64,000 nt of DNA, from assembly GCA_020633495.1 (NCBI GenBank), contig JACKDR010000015.1:1-64000 (forward strand), in the 5' to 3' direction. Below, piece by piece: positions 1-9,300 of this stretch. Numbering within the stretch: the stretch's first letter is position 1; the number at the start of each line of letters is the position of its first letter. Below the pieces are notes generated by a model. It did not search any database, was not told the DNA's origin, and worked only from the letters and a program-made list of their open reading frames with translations. Source of the stretch: Kofleriaceae bacterium. Its GTDB lineage: Bacteria; Myxococcota_A; Polyangia; Haliangiales; Haliangiaceae. Both the position numbers and the translations under genes were made by a program.

Positions 1-39
1 GCAGCCGTGCGACGCACGAAACCGTTCTCGGAAATCGCG

Positions 40-247
40 ACGCGTCGGGCTCTCCATCGGCGGCATCCGTCGCCGCGTGCATACCTGCGGAAACACTGAA
101 CTCCCTCGCGATCCTGAACAGTCACCGGCAGTTGGATGGGACGGCGCATTGTTCGCGTCTGCCGATTCTCGAAACTATTCAGGATCGTTCAGGAATTAGT
201 CCAGATCGCACTCTAGAGGTCTGGGGTTCGATCCCCCACAGCTCCAC
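40..247 (+). repeat. Direct repeat copy 1 (partner at 20,500-20,682)
   Basis: Positions 40-173 align without gaps to 20,500-20,633 (constant offset 20,460) with about eight mismatches. After a short divergent stretch the match resumes at 205-247 against 20,640-20,682. The resumed block is the 3' half of a tRNA-like sequence. The pair brackets about 20 kb and looks like the two ends of an integrated or duplicated segment. No integrase is visible in the window. Confidence 0.8.
205..247 (+). pseudogene. 3' half of a tRNA-Ala (CGC anticodon), 5' half missing
   Basis: Reading back from the 3' end there is a discriminator A, a 7-nt acceptor strand CAGCTCC with U at position 70 (the partner of the alanine G3-U70 pair), a T arm TGGGG-TTCGATC-CCCCA, a 5-nt variable loop AGGTC, and an anticodon loop ATCGCAC that would give anticodon CGC. 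The 5' anticodon strand, D arm and 5' acceptor strand are absent upstream, so this is a fragment and not a working gene. CCA is not encoded. A tmRNA 3' end also ends in AGCTCCA, but the anticodon loop favours tRNA-Ala. Confidence 0.65.
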
Positions 248-252
248 GATGA

Positions 253-283
253 AGGGCCGGAAATCACGCAGGTTTCCGGCCCT
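253..283 (+). terminator. Hairpin terminator after the tRNA fragment
   Basis: AGGGCCGGAAA (253-263) pairs perfectly over 11 bp with TTTCCGGCCCT (273-283) across a 9-nt loop. A short T run follows at about 289-292. A degenerate version follows the second repeat copy. Confidence 0.7.
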
Positions 284-390
284 CCACATTTTCGGACCGA
301 CGTTCCTTCCACGCCCGGAGCAGGTCATGGGCATCAGCCGCGTGCGCTTGCGGGATCTGTTCATCGAGACGAACGACGCCGCCATGGGGT

Positions 391-996
391 GTGGCTGCGC
401 CAGCTGATCGCCACCATCGAGAGCGCGGGATAGACCGGCGTGGCTGGTCGCGGCCGCGGAGGACTGGAATCTGTCGCGACCCAGGGCTTCGGGTTCGGCG
501 TCATCCCGAGCTGGACGCGGTCATCATCGACGAGTCACGCCGGATGATCGTGCTCGGCCTGGCAGCGGAAGCATCCCAGCGCCTGCCGCACTCGGTGATC
601 CCCGACGCGGTCGTGGCGATGCTCGTGGTCGCGACGTCGCACGCGCTGATCCGATCGTCGTCGAAGCACGTGCCGCTTGTTGCCAAGGCAGATCCACGCA
701 GCAACCGCGTACGACGAAAAGAGATGAACGGAATGCCGTGTGTGCGTGTCGGGGGTGGTCCTGTGGATGAATCGGAGTTGAAGCGACTTCTTCGCCAGGC
801 GATCGTCTTGCTGGCCAGCGCCCCTTTGCCGGACGCGGCCGAGCTCCGGGATGAACGCATCCGGGCGCTCCAGCAGGTGCGCCACTGTGTCGACGCCGTG
901 CGAGCGGGGGTGCAGCAGCTCGTCCACGAGGCCGAGCGTGGCGCCCAGGAAGATCGGGGGAAGGCGGCGACGATGCTCGTGATCAAGCCGGGTTGA
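391..996 (+). CDS. Hypothetical protein, doubtful
   Basis: This is a 201-codon frame from a GTG. The first 40 residues are Arg-rich and look non-coding. From about position 515 codon use becomes coding-like (G/C-rich third positions), and the C-terminal third has a helical, Leu/Ala-rich pattern (around 'ELKRLLRQAIVLL'). No domain is recognised. A start at the internal ATG near 543 would remove the odd N-terminus. It may be the remnant of a broken gene next to the repeat. Antisense frames over the same stretch are no better. Confidence 0.25.
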   Translation: MAAPADRHHRERGIDRRGWSRPRRTGICRDPGLRVRRHPELDAVIIDESRRMIVLGLAAEASQRLPHSVIPDAVVAMLVVATSHALIRSSSKHVPLVAKADPRSNRVRRKEMNGMPCVRVGGGPVDESELKRLLRQAIVLLASAPLPDAAELRDERIRALQQVRHCVDAVRAGVQQLVHEAERGAQEDRGKAATMLVIKPG

Positions 997-1225
997 GCAC
1001 GAAACCCGGGCGCCCCGCGGTTATTGCGCAACCGGTCGCGGGTGCGGTCGAAACCGCAGGCATGACCCCTGACCCCGTCGTCATCGTCGCGAAGCCGAGG
1101 GGCGCGATGGCGAGCCAGGTGCGGTCGACGCGCCCGCGCGCGGACGTCATCGAGTTGCTCGCCCGGCGCCTGCACCACCGGCGGCAGGGGGAGGCGCGCC
1201 CGATTGCGTCGGCGCGAGGCACGCC
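997..1225. other. Spacer before the kinase gene, no supported feature
   Basis: Frames on both strands here are short and Arg-rich with no recognisable domain. No convincing promoter hexamer lies directly upstream of the 1,226 start. Confidence 0.4.
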
Positions 1226-2773
1226 ATGACGCAGGTGGGGACGAAGTACCAGTTTCAGCGCCGACTCGGTGGTGGCGGGATGGCCGAGGTGTTCCTGGCC
1301 AGCACGGTCGGCGCCGAGGGGTTCTCGCGGCCGGTCGCCATCAAGCGAGTGCTGCCGTCGTTCTCCGAGGACGCGACGTTCTCGTCGATGTTCGTCGGCG
1401 AGGCGCGCATCTCGGCGCTGCTGCGTCACCCCAACATCGTGCAGGTGCTCGACTTCGATCGCGACGGCGAGGGTCGGCTGTACCTGGTGATGGAGCTGAT
1501 CGAGGGCAAGGACCTGTCGGACGTGCTCGAGCGCGGGCCGCTGCCGATGCCGGTGATCGTCCACGTCGCGATCGAGGCGCTCAGGGGGCTGGGCCACGCG
1601 CACGAGATGACGACGCAGGAGGGCCGGCCGCTGGGCATCGTCCACCGCGACGTGTCGCCGCACAACGTGCTGCTGTCGTGGGACGGCGCGGTCAAGGTGT
1701 CGGACTTCGGGATCGCCAAGGCGATGCTGGCGTCGGGCGCGGGACAGTCGGGGATGATCAAGGGCAAGCCGCTGTACATGGCGCCCGAACAGGTCACGGC
1801 GCCGGAGACGCTCGACCACCGCGCGGATCTGTTCGCGGTGGGCGTGATGCTGTACGAGATGCTGACCGGGCAGCGGCTGTACAAGGGCAACACCCACGAA
1901 GAGGTGCTGACCGACGTCATCCAGGTGGCGAAGGGCTGGCGGCAGCTGACGGCGCCGACGGTGCTGCGGCCGGATCTGCCGTGGGACGTGTCGCAGGTGA
2001 CGCTGATGCTGCTTGCGCCCGACCGGCACCACCGGTTCGCCAGCGCGCACGACGCGATCGACGCGCTGCTCGCGACCTCCAGCGCGTCGCCGCGCGCCGG
2101 TGAGATGCTGGCGCAGTTGCTCGCCGAGCGGTTCCCCGGCGAGGCGCCGGTTCGGATCCTGCGTCGCAGTGGCGCGCCGGGTGTCGTCACGGGGCCCGAC
2201 GGTGGCACCTGGGTGGTCACGCCGGCGGGGCAGCCGGGGCTCGCGGCGGGCACGCCGACGCCCGCGGAGGTGCAGGCCGCGCCGACGCGGACGGTGACGC
2301 CGCCGCTGGTGGTCGCCGAGGCGGCGGCGGTGGCGCCCGCGGCGACCGTACCGCTGACCGCGCCAGCGGCCGCGACCCTGCAGTCCAGCGTGAGCACGGC
2401 GGTGACGCGTCGCTCGCGGGCGCCGATCGTGATCGGCGGCGTGCTGCTGGTCGCGGCGGCGGTGCTGGTGACCGTCCTGGTGATCGGGCGAGGCCGGGGG
2501 ACGTCGAGCCAGTCGACGAATCCGGCCATCACGGCCGACGCGGCACCGGCTGGCTCGACCGCCGACGCGGGCGTCGCCGTGGCGGTGCCTCCGGCCGTCG
2601 TGGACGCGGCCGTCGCCGAACCGGTGGACGCAGCGCCCGTCGTCGACGTCGCGCCCGACGCCGGCGCCAAGGGTGGCGTCCACCCGCCCAAGAACCGGCC
2701 CAAGCGCCCCGATCGCGGCAGCGACGAGGACACGGGCACGACGATCCACGAAGTGGACATCGGAGGTACCTGA
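1226..2773 (+). CDS. Transmembrane Ser/Thr protein kinase
   Basis: This 515-residue PknB-type kinase phosphorylates Ser/Thr on cytoplasmic partners and is anchored in the inner membrane. The Gly-rich loop (LGGGGMAEV, residues 14-22), the invariant Lys in VAIK (K40), HRDVSPHN (140-147; VSP replaces the usual LKP, a variant I associate with myxobacterial kinases), DFG (160-162) and the APE motif (186-188) are all visible. The catalytic domain ends near 270. A Pro/Ala/Thr-rich linker leads to one membrane helix (about 401-424), followed by an Ala/Asp-rich tail outside with no recognised ligand domain. The stop is followed at once by the next ATG (2,775), so the three genes to 4,321 form one operon. 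Substrate and signal are unknown. Confidence 0.93.
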   Translation: MTQVGTKYQFQRRLGGGGMAEVFLASTVGAEGFSRPVAIKRVLPSFSEDATFSSMFVGEARISALLRHPNIVQVLDFDRDGEGRLYLVMELIEGKDLSDVLERGPLPMPVIVHVAIEALRGLGHAHEMTTQEGRPLGIVHRDVSPHNVLLSWDGAVKVSDFGIAKAMLASGAGQSGMIKGKPLYMAPEQVTAPETLDHRADLFAVGVMLYEMLTGQRLYKGNTHEEVLTDVIQVAKGWRQLTAPTVLRPDLPWDVSQVTLMLLAPDRHHRFASAHDAIDALLATSSASPRAGEMLAQLLAERFPGEAPVRILRRSGAPGVVTGPDGGTWVVTPAGQPGLAAGTPTPAEVQAAPTRTVTPPLVVAEAAAVAPAATVPLTAPAAATLQSSVSTAVTRRSRAPIVIGGVLLVAAAVLVTVLVIGRGRGTSSQSTNPAITADAAPAGSTADAGVAVAVPPAVVDAAVAEPVDAAPVVDVAPDAGAKGGVHPPKNRPKRPDRGSDEDTGTTIHEVDIGGT

Positions 2774-2774
2774 G

Positions 2775-3671
2775 ATGCAGCGCGTGGTGATGATGCTCCT
2801 GGTCCTCGGCCTGTGTGCCCTGGCGCCGACCGCGTCGGCGGACGAGGCCGCGCAGTCGCGGACGATCCTGGTCGACGAGGGTGGCTCGTACGAGGTCGCG
2901 GTCCACCCGGACTACGTCACGGTCTTCTACTTCCCCGACAAGATCACCAAGGCGCTGGCGTCGGACCCGGCGAGCTACGAGGTCAAGGCGATCGGCGCGA
3001 CCAGCCTGGCGATCCGGCCGCTCAAGCCGGACGCCAAGCCGGCCAACCTGGCGATCGCGACCGAGAGCATCAAGGTCTCGGTGGTGCTGTCGATCGCCAA
3101 GGACCGCGGCAAGGCGCTGACCCAGGTCACCTTCAAGCGCGCCGACCTCGAGGCCGAGCTGCAGCGCCGCATCGACGACGAGGTCGCGCGGCGCACCGCG
3201 GAGCTCGAGGCCAAGGTCGCCGAGCTCAAGCGCTCGATGGACGCCGAACTGCCAAAGGTCGTCGAGGGCGTGGTCGCCGACCGCGTCCTGCAGCGCCGCG
3301 AGCGGCGGACCCTGAACGCGATCGAGCGCAACGACGACAACGTCATCGTTCGCGTCACCGATGCCCTGTACCTGGGCGAGGACGGCTACCTGGTGTTCGA
3401 GATCCAGAACCGCGACAAGACCCCGTACCGTCTGGCGTCGGCGCAGGTGCTGCTCGCCGGCAAGGACAAGGCCGGGCTGGTCCGGCTGACCAGCTCGGCG
3501 GCCGAGACCGCGGGCGAGGGCGTGATCGGCGTCGTGCCGCCGCGCGGCCGCGGCACCGGCGTCATCGTGCTGCGCCAGATCGACGCCCTGCTGGGCAAGT
3601 CGCTCACGCTCGTCGTCACCCAGCCCGACGGTCGCGGCAAGATCGTCGTCGACCGGATCGTCCTCAAGTGA
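2775..3671 (+). CDS. Secreted DUF2381-like protein
   Basis: A 298-residue exported protein. The start at 2,775, one base after the kinase stop, gives a clean signal peptide (hydrophobic core VVMMLLVLGLCAL, cleavage near ASA-DE). The N-terminal part resembles the TIGR02268/DUF2381 family known from myxobacteria, often found beside kinases (family knowledge). A charged, probably coiled-coil segment lies around residues 130-165, and a beta-rich domain follows ('DGYLVFEIQNRD', 'GVVPPRGRGTGVIVL'). No catalytic motif is seen. Its last base overlaps the next start, so translation is probably coupled. Likely periplasmic; it may act with the kinase ectodomain or the barrel protein (inference). Confidence 0.82.
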   Translation: MQRVVMMLLVLGLCALAPTASADEAAQSRTILVDEGGSYEVAVHPDYVTVFYFPDKITKALASDPASYEVKAIGATSLAIRPLKPDAKPANLAIATESIKVSVVLSIAKDRGKALTQVTFKRADLEAELQRRIDDEVARRTAELEAKVAELKRSMDAELPKVVEGVVADRVLQRRERRTLNAIERNDDNVIVRVTDALYLGEDGYLVFEIQNRDKTPYRLASAQVLLAGKDKAGLVRLTSSAAETAGEGVIGVVPPRGRGTGVIVLRQIDALLGKSLTLVVTQPDGRGKIVVDRIVLK

Positions 3672-4321
3672 TGCGCGGCGTCGCCCTGCTGCCGCTCGTC
3701 GGCCTCGCGGTCGGCGTCGCCGCGCCCCGCGCCGCCCGCGCCGACGCCGACGAGGCCTCGATCGACGTCCATCTCGTCGGCGGCCTCGCCCGCGCCGCCG
3801 ACGCCGACGCTGCCGGCGACGAGGTCGCCAGCGCGCCGCTCGCCGGCCTGACCGGCCGGGTCAGCTACGCCACCCGCGACTGGCTACAGTACGAGGCGGC
3901 CCTGACCTTCGCGGGCACGGCGGCCGCGTCCTACGGCATGGGCACGTTCACCCCTCCCGGTCGGCCGCCAGCGACGGGCCCGTTCTCCCTGTCGACCCAG
4001 ATGACGCGCCTCGAGCTCGGCGTCAGCGTCCGCTTCGGCGTTCGGCTCATCCCGACCCTTCGTGTCTTCGCGGGCGCGCAGGGCCGCCACCGTGGCGCCG
4101 CGACCGTCGACCTGATGGGCCTCTCGACCACCGGCCGCGATGCCGAGCTGACCTTCGACCTCGTTGGAGGCGCCGCGGTCGGCCTCGACTACCGGGTCAA
4201 CCGCCGCACCATCGTCGGCGTCGCCGTGGGCGGCACCCAGGCCGTCCCGCTCGGCGGCCCCGCGCTGCAGACCCTCGAGGGCTACGCCTTCTGGTCGTAC
4301 TACTTCTACCCGCGCTGGTAG
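3671..4321 (+). CDS. Outer-membrane beta-barrel-like protein
   Basis: 216 residues with an N-terminal signal peptide (LLPLVGLAVGVA, cleavage after ARA). The mature part has alternating polar/hydrophobic strands (for example 'LELGVSVRFGVRLIP' and 'VGLDYRVNRRTIVGVAV') and ends in aromatic residues with a terminal Trp (YYFYPRW), the usual C-terminal signature of small outer-membrane barrels. The ATG shares its A with the upstream TGA. It is the third gene of the kinase / DUF2381-like operon, which suggests an envelope-sensing unit. No family name can be given. Confidence 0.75.
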   Translation: MRGVALLPLVGLAVGVAAPRAARADADEASIDVHLVGGLARAADADAAGDEVASAPLAGLTGRVSYATRDWLQYEAALTFAGTAAASYGMGTFTPPGRPPATGPFSLSTQMTRLELGVSVRFGVRLIPTLRVFAGAQGRHRGAATVDLMGLSTTGRDAELTFDLVGGAAVGLDYRVNRRTIVGVAVGGTQAVPLGGPALQTLEGYAFWSYYFYPRW

Positions 4322-4393
4322 CGGTGCGGGCAGGTGGCACCAATGCCCCGGGGGCCGCCGAAGCGCTGCGCGCTCGGCCGTGTCCCCTCGTGC

Positions 4394-4399
4394 TAGCGT
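4394..4399 (+). promoter_or_regulatory. -10 hexamer TAGCGT
   Basis: It lies 8 nt before the ATG at 4,408 and is preceded by TGC (extended -10 style). Transcription would start at or next to the start codon. Confidence 0.5.
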
Positions 4400-4407
4400 T
4401 GGCGGCG

Positions 4408-5865
4408 ATGCCGACACCGCCGTTCGGTCGCCTCGTTGGGATCGCGATGACGGCGTGGCTTGCGGCCTGTTCGGGGCGGCCCGCGCGCGACGGCTCTTCG
4501 ACCAGCGCGGTGGCGGCGCCCCCGACGGCGACCGAGATGCCGGCAGTGGTGTCGGTGTGCCAGGATGACGTCCTCCAGGGCCCGGCATACGCGCGCATCG
4601 CGTGGACCGGTTCGGAGTGGGGCGTCTTCCTGCACGGCGGCCTCGGCGACTGCCCCGCGTACCTCCGCGTGGACGCCGAGGGTCGCAAGGAGATGGACGA
4701 GCCGGTCTGGCTCGCGACGGCGGATTGCGGCGAGCACCGCGGGATCCTCGATGTGGCGTGGCGGGACGGTGCGTTCGACGTGTTGTGGACGCGATCGACC
4801 GCGTACCGCCCTGGCGCCCGCTGGCCGTACCGGATGACGCTGGGGATCATGCGGGTCGACCTTGACGGCAAGGTGCTCGAGCCGTGGCGACCGCTCGAGG
4901 GCCACGAGGATGCGCAGACCTCGCTGGTGGGGACGGTGGGGGCCGCGATGGGGCCGCTGGGCTTCGCCGAGGTGCAGCGCGATCTCCACGAGGAACCGCG
5001 CGAGGATGACGACGAGATCGTGGTGTCCTTCTACGCGCCCGGCGGCACGCTGTTGCACACCGAGAGTGTGGTCACCGGGACGGACATCTGCTACCCGTCG
5101 GTGGCGCAAGGGACGGACAGCTTCGTCGTGCTGTGCGATCACTCGCAGCACGACGACGACCTGCACGAGCTCATCACGATCCTACGGTGGAGCCCGAGTG
5201 CAGGGCTCCTGTGGCGGCGTGACGAGACCTACGCGGGACCCCTCGCATCTCCCGAGGTACTGGACGAGTCGTGGTGGCCGAAGCGGGTCGTGGTGACCGA
5301 CCGAGAAATCGTCGAAGACATCTGGATCAACGACGATGCGAGCGCGCTGCGTCGCGCGCTCCGTCGACGGTCGCTGGAGACCGGTCGACCCATAGAGGAC
5401 CCGACAGTGGTTCCGGGCATGCTCTTCGACCGGGAGTCTTCGGTGGTCTGGACCGGGTCCGAGATCGGGATCGCCACTACCGGCGGGACCTTCCGCCGGT
5501 ACGCGGCCGACGGGACCCCGCTATCGAAGGGGGAGTGGCTGGTCGAGGAGTGCGTGCCGCGCCAAGGCTCCTACGTGTCAGATCTGGCCTGGAACGGCGA
5601 GTCCTACGGGGTGTGTATCTGGTCGAGCTTCGCCGACCGCGAGAACGGCGGACTCGAGACCAGACGCCTTGCCGACGGCGGGGTCGAGGTCCCCACGTTG
5701 CGATGCCCGCCTGACGCCACCTGCGACGCAGACATGCGCTGCCTTGAGCGGCGCGGCCTTCACGACGAGGTCGTCGCCCGGCGGTACCCGAAGCTCATCT
5801 TGCACCCCAGCTCGCCGCTGGACGTCGGCTGGCTCAGCCCCGACGAGCGCGATCCGATGTTCTAG
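4408..5865 (+). CDS. Lipoprotein with beta-propeller-like repeats
   Basis: 485 residues. The ATG at 4,408 is chosen because it yields a lipoprotein signal (LVGIAMTAWLAAC, lipobox LAAC) and because a -10-like hexamer sits 8 nt upstream. The mature protein shows repeated motifs of the form 'AWTGSEWGV', 'VWTGSEIGI' and 'AWNGESYGV', each followed by a short strand-rich block, as in propeller lipoproteins of myxobacteria. It is Cys-rich near the C-terminus (CPPDATC, CDADMRC). A protein of similar build lies at 10,312-11,598 on the other strand. Function unknown; probably anchored to the outer membrane. Confidence 0.8.
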   Translation: MPTPPFGRLVGIAMTAWLAACSGRPARDGSSTSAVAAPPTATEMPAVVSVCQDDVLQGPAYARIAWTGSEWGVFLHGGLGDCPAYLRVDAEGRKEMDEPVWLATADCGEHRGILDVAWRDGAFDVLWTRSTAYRPGARWPYRMTLGIMRVDLDGKVLEPWRPLEGHEDAQTSLVGTVGAAMGPLGFAEVQRDLHEEPREDDDEIVVSFYAPGGTLLHTESVVTGTDICYPSVAQGTDSFVVLCDHSQHDDDLHELITILRWSPSAGLLWRRDETYAGPLASPEVLDESWWPKRVVVTDREIVEDIWINDDASALRRALRRRSLETGRPIEDPTVVPGMLFDRESSVVWTGSEIGIATTGGTFRRYAADGTPLSKGEWLVEECVPRQGSYVSDLAWNGESYGVCIWSSFADRENGGLETRRLADGGVEVPTLRCPPDATCDADMRCLERRGLHDEVVARRYPKLILHPSSPLDVGWLSPDERDPMF

Positions 5866-5878
5866 GCAGCTGGCGGGC

Positions 5879-6370
5879 CTAGAAGATCAGACGCCCCAGG
5901 ACCGCGCGCGTCGCTGGATCGGGCTCGCCACTGGTTGGAAGGTTGTGTCGCTGCTGGAACGCGATCAGAGCGTTCACGGTGTCACGATCGATCGGTCCGA
6001 CGGGGCTGGCGTCGAGGTAGCCAAGGTAGGCGAGTCGCTCTCGCACGCCGTCGAGTGAGGTATCCGGGGCGAAGAGAGGTCTCGGCGCAGGTTCCTGGGG
6101 TGCGTGCGTGGACTCTTCGCGCTCGTCGCCCTCCTCGTCGCCCGGATCGACGATCTCTTCCGCCGAGATCGAGAGCAATACGTCGAGGCGCTCCATCGCG
6201 GTGTGCACGCGCTGACGCAGCAAGGTCGAGACGGCGTAGTCGGCCCCATCAGCCCCGAGCTCTGCCGGGAAATCGTCTCCTGCACCCAGCACGTCGACGC
6301 CAGGCGCGACCTGTGTGCGGGGGGGCGTGCAGCCATGCCATGACAGAGTCGGTGGTTCGCTGTTCTCCAC
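5879..6370 (-). CDS. Peptidoglycan-binding domain protein
   Basis: 163 residues. The C-terminal 60 residues match a PG_binding_1 domain (pattern 'VRERLAYLGYL...GPIDRDTVNALIAFQQRHNLPTSG'). The N-terminal 100 residues are acidic and low in complexity, with no clear signal peptide. The GTG at 6,370 abuts the stop of the spike gene (6,371-6,373), so the two are co-translated. The pairing suggests the protein helps the spike effector reach the cell wall, or protects the producer from it (inference). Which is true cannot be told from sequence. Confidence 0.75.
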   Translation of the reverse strand: MENSEPPTLSWHGCTPPRTQVAPGVDVLGAGDDFPAELGADGADYAVSTLLRQRVHTAMERLDVLLSISAEEIVDPGDEEGDEREESTHAPQEPAPRPLFAPDTSLDGVRERLAYLGYLDASPVGPIDRDTVNALIAFQQRHNLPTSGEPDPATRAVLGRLIF

Positions 6371-9300
6371 TCAAGCCCCCTTCTCGAACAGATTGCTCCA
6401 CCGCCAACCGACCCAGGTCCCATCGCTGTCGTGAACGCCGAGCAGCGTGTGCGCGGCGAACGGACCATGGATCGAGAGTGCCTCGGCACCAAACCAGGTC
6501 GAGGCGTCCTTGTCGTTCATCCAGCGCGCCTTCGGATCATAGACTTGGTAGTGCCACCACTCGCAGCTCTGGTGGCTGCGCTCCCAGTCATCGTGGCGAT
6601 TGATCTTGTACAGGCCCGCCGCGCTGGCCAGATCGTCAAGTCGGACCACGTTGCCCTCGTAGCGGGCCCTGAGCCCTTCGGCGACCAGGGTCCACGGGTA
6701 GTCCAAATACGCCTTGCGGCGGAGCTGTGCCGACAGCTCGGCGATCTGAAGCCGCATGTCGCGAACGATCAGGCGTTCCTCCAGCGGGAGGGTATCGATG
6801 GCGTCTTGGTAGGTATGCACGGCAAGTCGCTGCTGCGCCGCTCCAAGCTCAATCGGATTGCCGTCGATCGCGCGCTCCAGAACGCCGAACGCGTGCTCGA
6901 CACGCTTGCGGTCGTCGTCTGCCGTAATCGCGTCGAGGACCCGCTCGCGGGCCACGGCGTAGGCGTTCCAGTGGTCGGTGATGTCCGCCGCGGCCTCATC
7001 CTTGAGATGTCGCCAGCGGTCCTCACGATCGGAGAGGCTCGTGGCAGCGTCTCGAGCCTTCGAGGCGCCACGCGGCTTCCGCGACACCTTCTGGCCCACG
7101 AGCTCGAGCAAGTCCATCCAGATGTCGGCCTCGCCACCGATCGCGTAGGCGCTGACCAACGTGGCCTCGAGCGTTCGTGCCTTCTTCTGCAGCGCATCGA
7201 GCTGCTTCTGCTTGGCGGTCCCCGAAGAGGCCTTCGCTTCGAGGTCGCGCAGCGTTGCCGCCTCTGCGGCAAGCGTCTTGGAGATCTTGGCCAGCGCAGC
7301 CTGCGTCTTCTTGAGCGCTGAACGAGCGACCGAGGCGACTCGCTCGCGGTGGTACAGAACGCCTTCGACCCACTTCCGGATCTCCGGAGTTGCCCCTACC
7401 GGGTCGGGCTCCCTGACCGCCGGATCGAACTTGGTGGTCTTGCGTTCCTTGCTACGGCGCAGGCGCCCCGCGACGTCCTGGTTACAGAACAGAATCCACT
7501 GCCGCTTCTCAACCGGGTCATCTGCCACGACGAATAGATCGCCGGGCAGCGTCGCCCCGAGATCGTTGGTGAGATCGAGCGCCTTGGCCACGTAGTGCAG
7601 GCTCTTCTCGCTGCGCCCTGCCGACGTTCGCTTGCCGGGTGCCTCGACGATGGCGCGTGGCGAGTAGCCGCTCCACAGGATTCCTCCCGCCTTCTCGACG
7701 GCCTCGAACCAGGCGCGGAAGCGCCTCGACATGGTGTACGACGCGGGAGAGTACTTCTTGCCGAACACCATCCCCACCACCGGTTGCTGCGCCGCGGTGG
7801 GCGCCAGGACGCCGGCGCCCAGCCACGCCCGGATCGCCTTGGCGAAGTTGTGGTCAACCACGATCGACTGCGACTTCGGCTTCGCCTTGACCTTGACGGG
7901 TGCAGTCGTGGGCACTCCGCTGGCATCGACCGCGAGGCCTTCGCCGCCGTAGTGCGCCAGCACCGCGATCGAGAAAGCCGTCACGGGCCCGAAGACGCCG
8001 CTGGGTGTGTGGCTCTTGGCCAGGTCGACATGGACCTTGTGCAGCCCTGTCACGGCGGCGAGGCTGTCTGGCATCGCCGCCGCCACCGGATACGTGACAC
8101 CTTCGTCCCACGCGGTCGGAATGGTCGTGAGCGTATCCTCGGTGTCGACCGCCAGGCCAAGCGCGAGCAGGTCAGCCTGCAAATCGACGATGTAGCCCGG
8201 CTCGGTGTTCCGCGACCGGTCCTTGACGTGGCGATCCATCAGATCGGTGAGCGAGGCGGCTGCGAGCAGTGTCTCCCCGCTATCGTCCACCGGGGTTCCG
8301 GTGGAACGTGAGTCGACGATCTTCGCCTTCTTCTGCCCGCTCGGCGGGCTCGTCCCCCATTGGTCGTGCCATTCCTTTTCTGGGACTTTCTGGCCCGGCA
8401 CCTTCTTCGACGTCGACCACGCGTAGTGGTACTCGAGCGAGTACTCGAGCTTGAGTCCAGGATCCTCCCAGTAGCGCATGCGGACGATCTGGACCTGGGC
8501 CGTCTGCGCGCTGGGAGCGCCGCCGCCGGAGACCTTCGCGTTCAGCCCAAAACGACCGCGGAGATCCGGGAAGAGTTGCTTCGTCGTCACCTCGAGCTCG
8601 ACACGCTGCTTGGTCACCGTGACCGCTCGTGTCACCGGAGCCGGCGCGTCATCCGCATCTGCGGCGATCTCGATCGACATGGAGCTGCCGTCGGGGATGT
8701 TGTCGACCTTGGCAGACAGGACGGTCTTGTCCTCGAACGGAATCTCCTCATCCGCTCGCGACCAAGTCACGGCGGTGATCAGCGGGCTGGTCGTCGACGA
8801 GGATGCTGGCGCTGGCAGCAACGCGGCGGCGCCGAAGTCATCGTCGCTGTGAAGCATCCGCAGACCGCGACTCGCCAGTGGCGGCATGGCCATGAACGAT
8901 CCGGTGCCGCCTGTGCCCGAGCCGGCCCCCGCGCTGGCGGCCGCCCCGCCACGGCCACCGCCACCCGTGCCGCTGTTTCCACCCACCGGATCCGGATACT
9001 CGGTAACGCTCCCTTGATAGTCGGCCGGTCCCTGGGTTCCGCCCGGATTGATGTCGGTGGTGCCGCCGAAGATCGTGAGCGGTCCGCTCGCCTTGAGGGC
9101 GACGTCTGCGCCCCCGAGGTTCACCGTGGACCCTCTGATCTCGAGGTTCATGGTTGCGGTCAGCTCGATCTCCCCTGCGTGAATACCGACACCACCATTC
9201 GGTGCCTGAATACAGACGTCGCCCGAGGTGGCTTCCAGGGAGATCTTGTTTCCCTCGGCATCGAACGTGATACGGCCCGTAGTCCCGCCATCCTCGATCA

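Noticed and set aside
179..385. Minus-strand ORF with 'WGIEPQTSRVR' over the tRNA-like repeat
   Set aside because: This peptide is the antisense reading of a tRNA 3' half, a well-known false ORF. It is not a gene.
983..2749. 588-codon minus-strand frame opposite the first kinase
   Set aside because: Arg/His-rich shadow of a GC-rich gene; the plus-strand frame has all kinase motifs.
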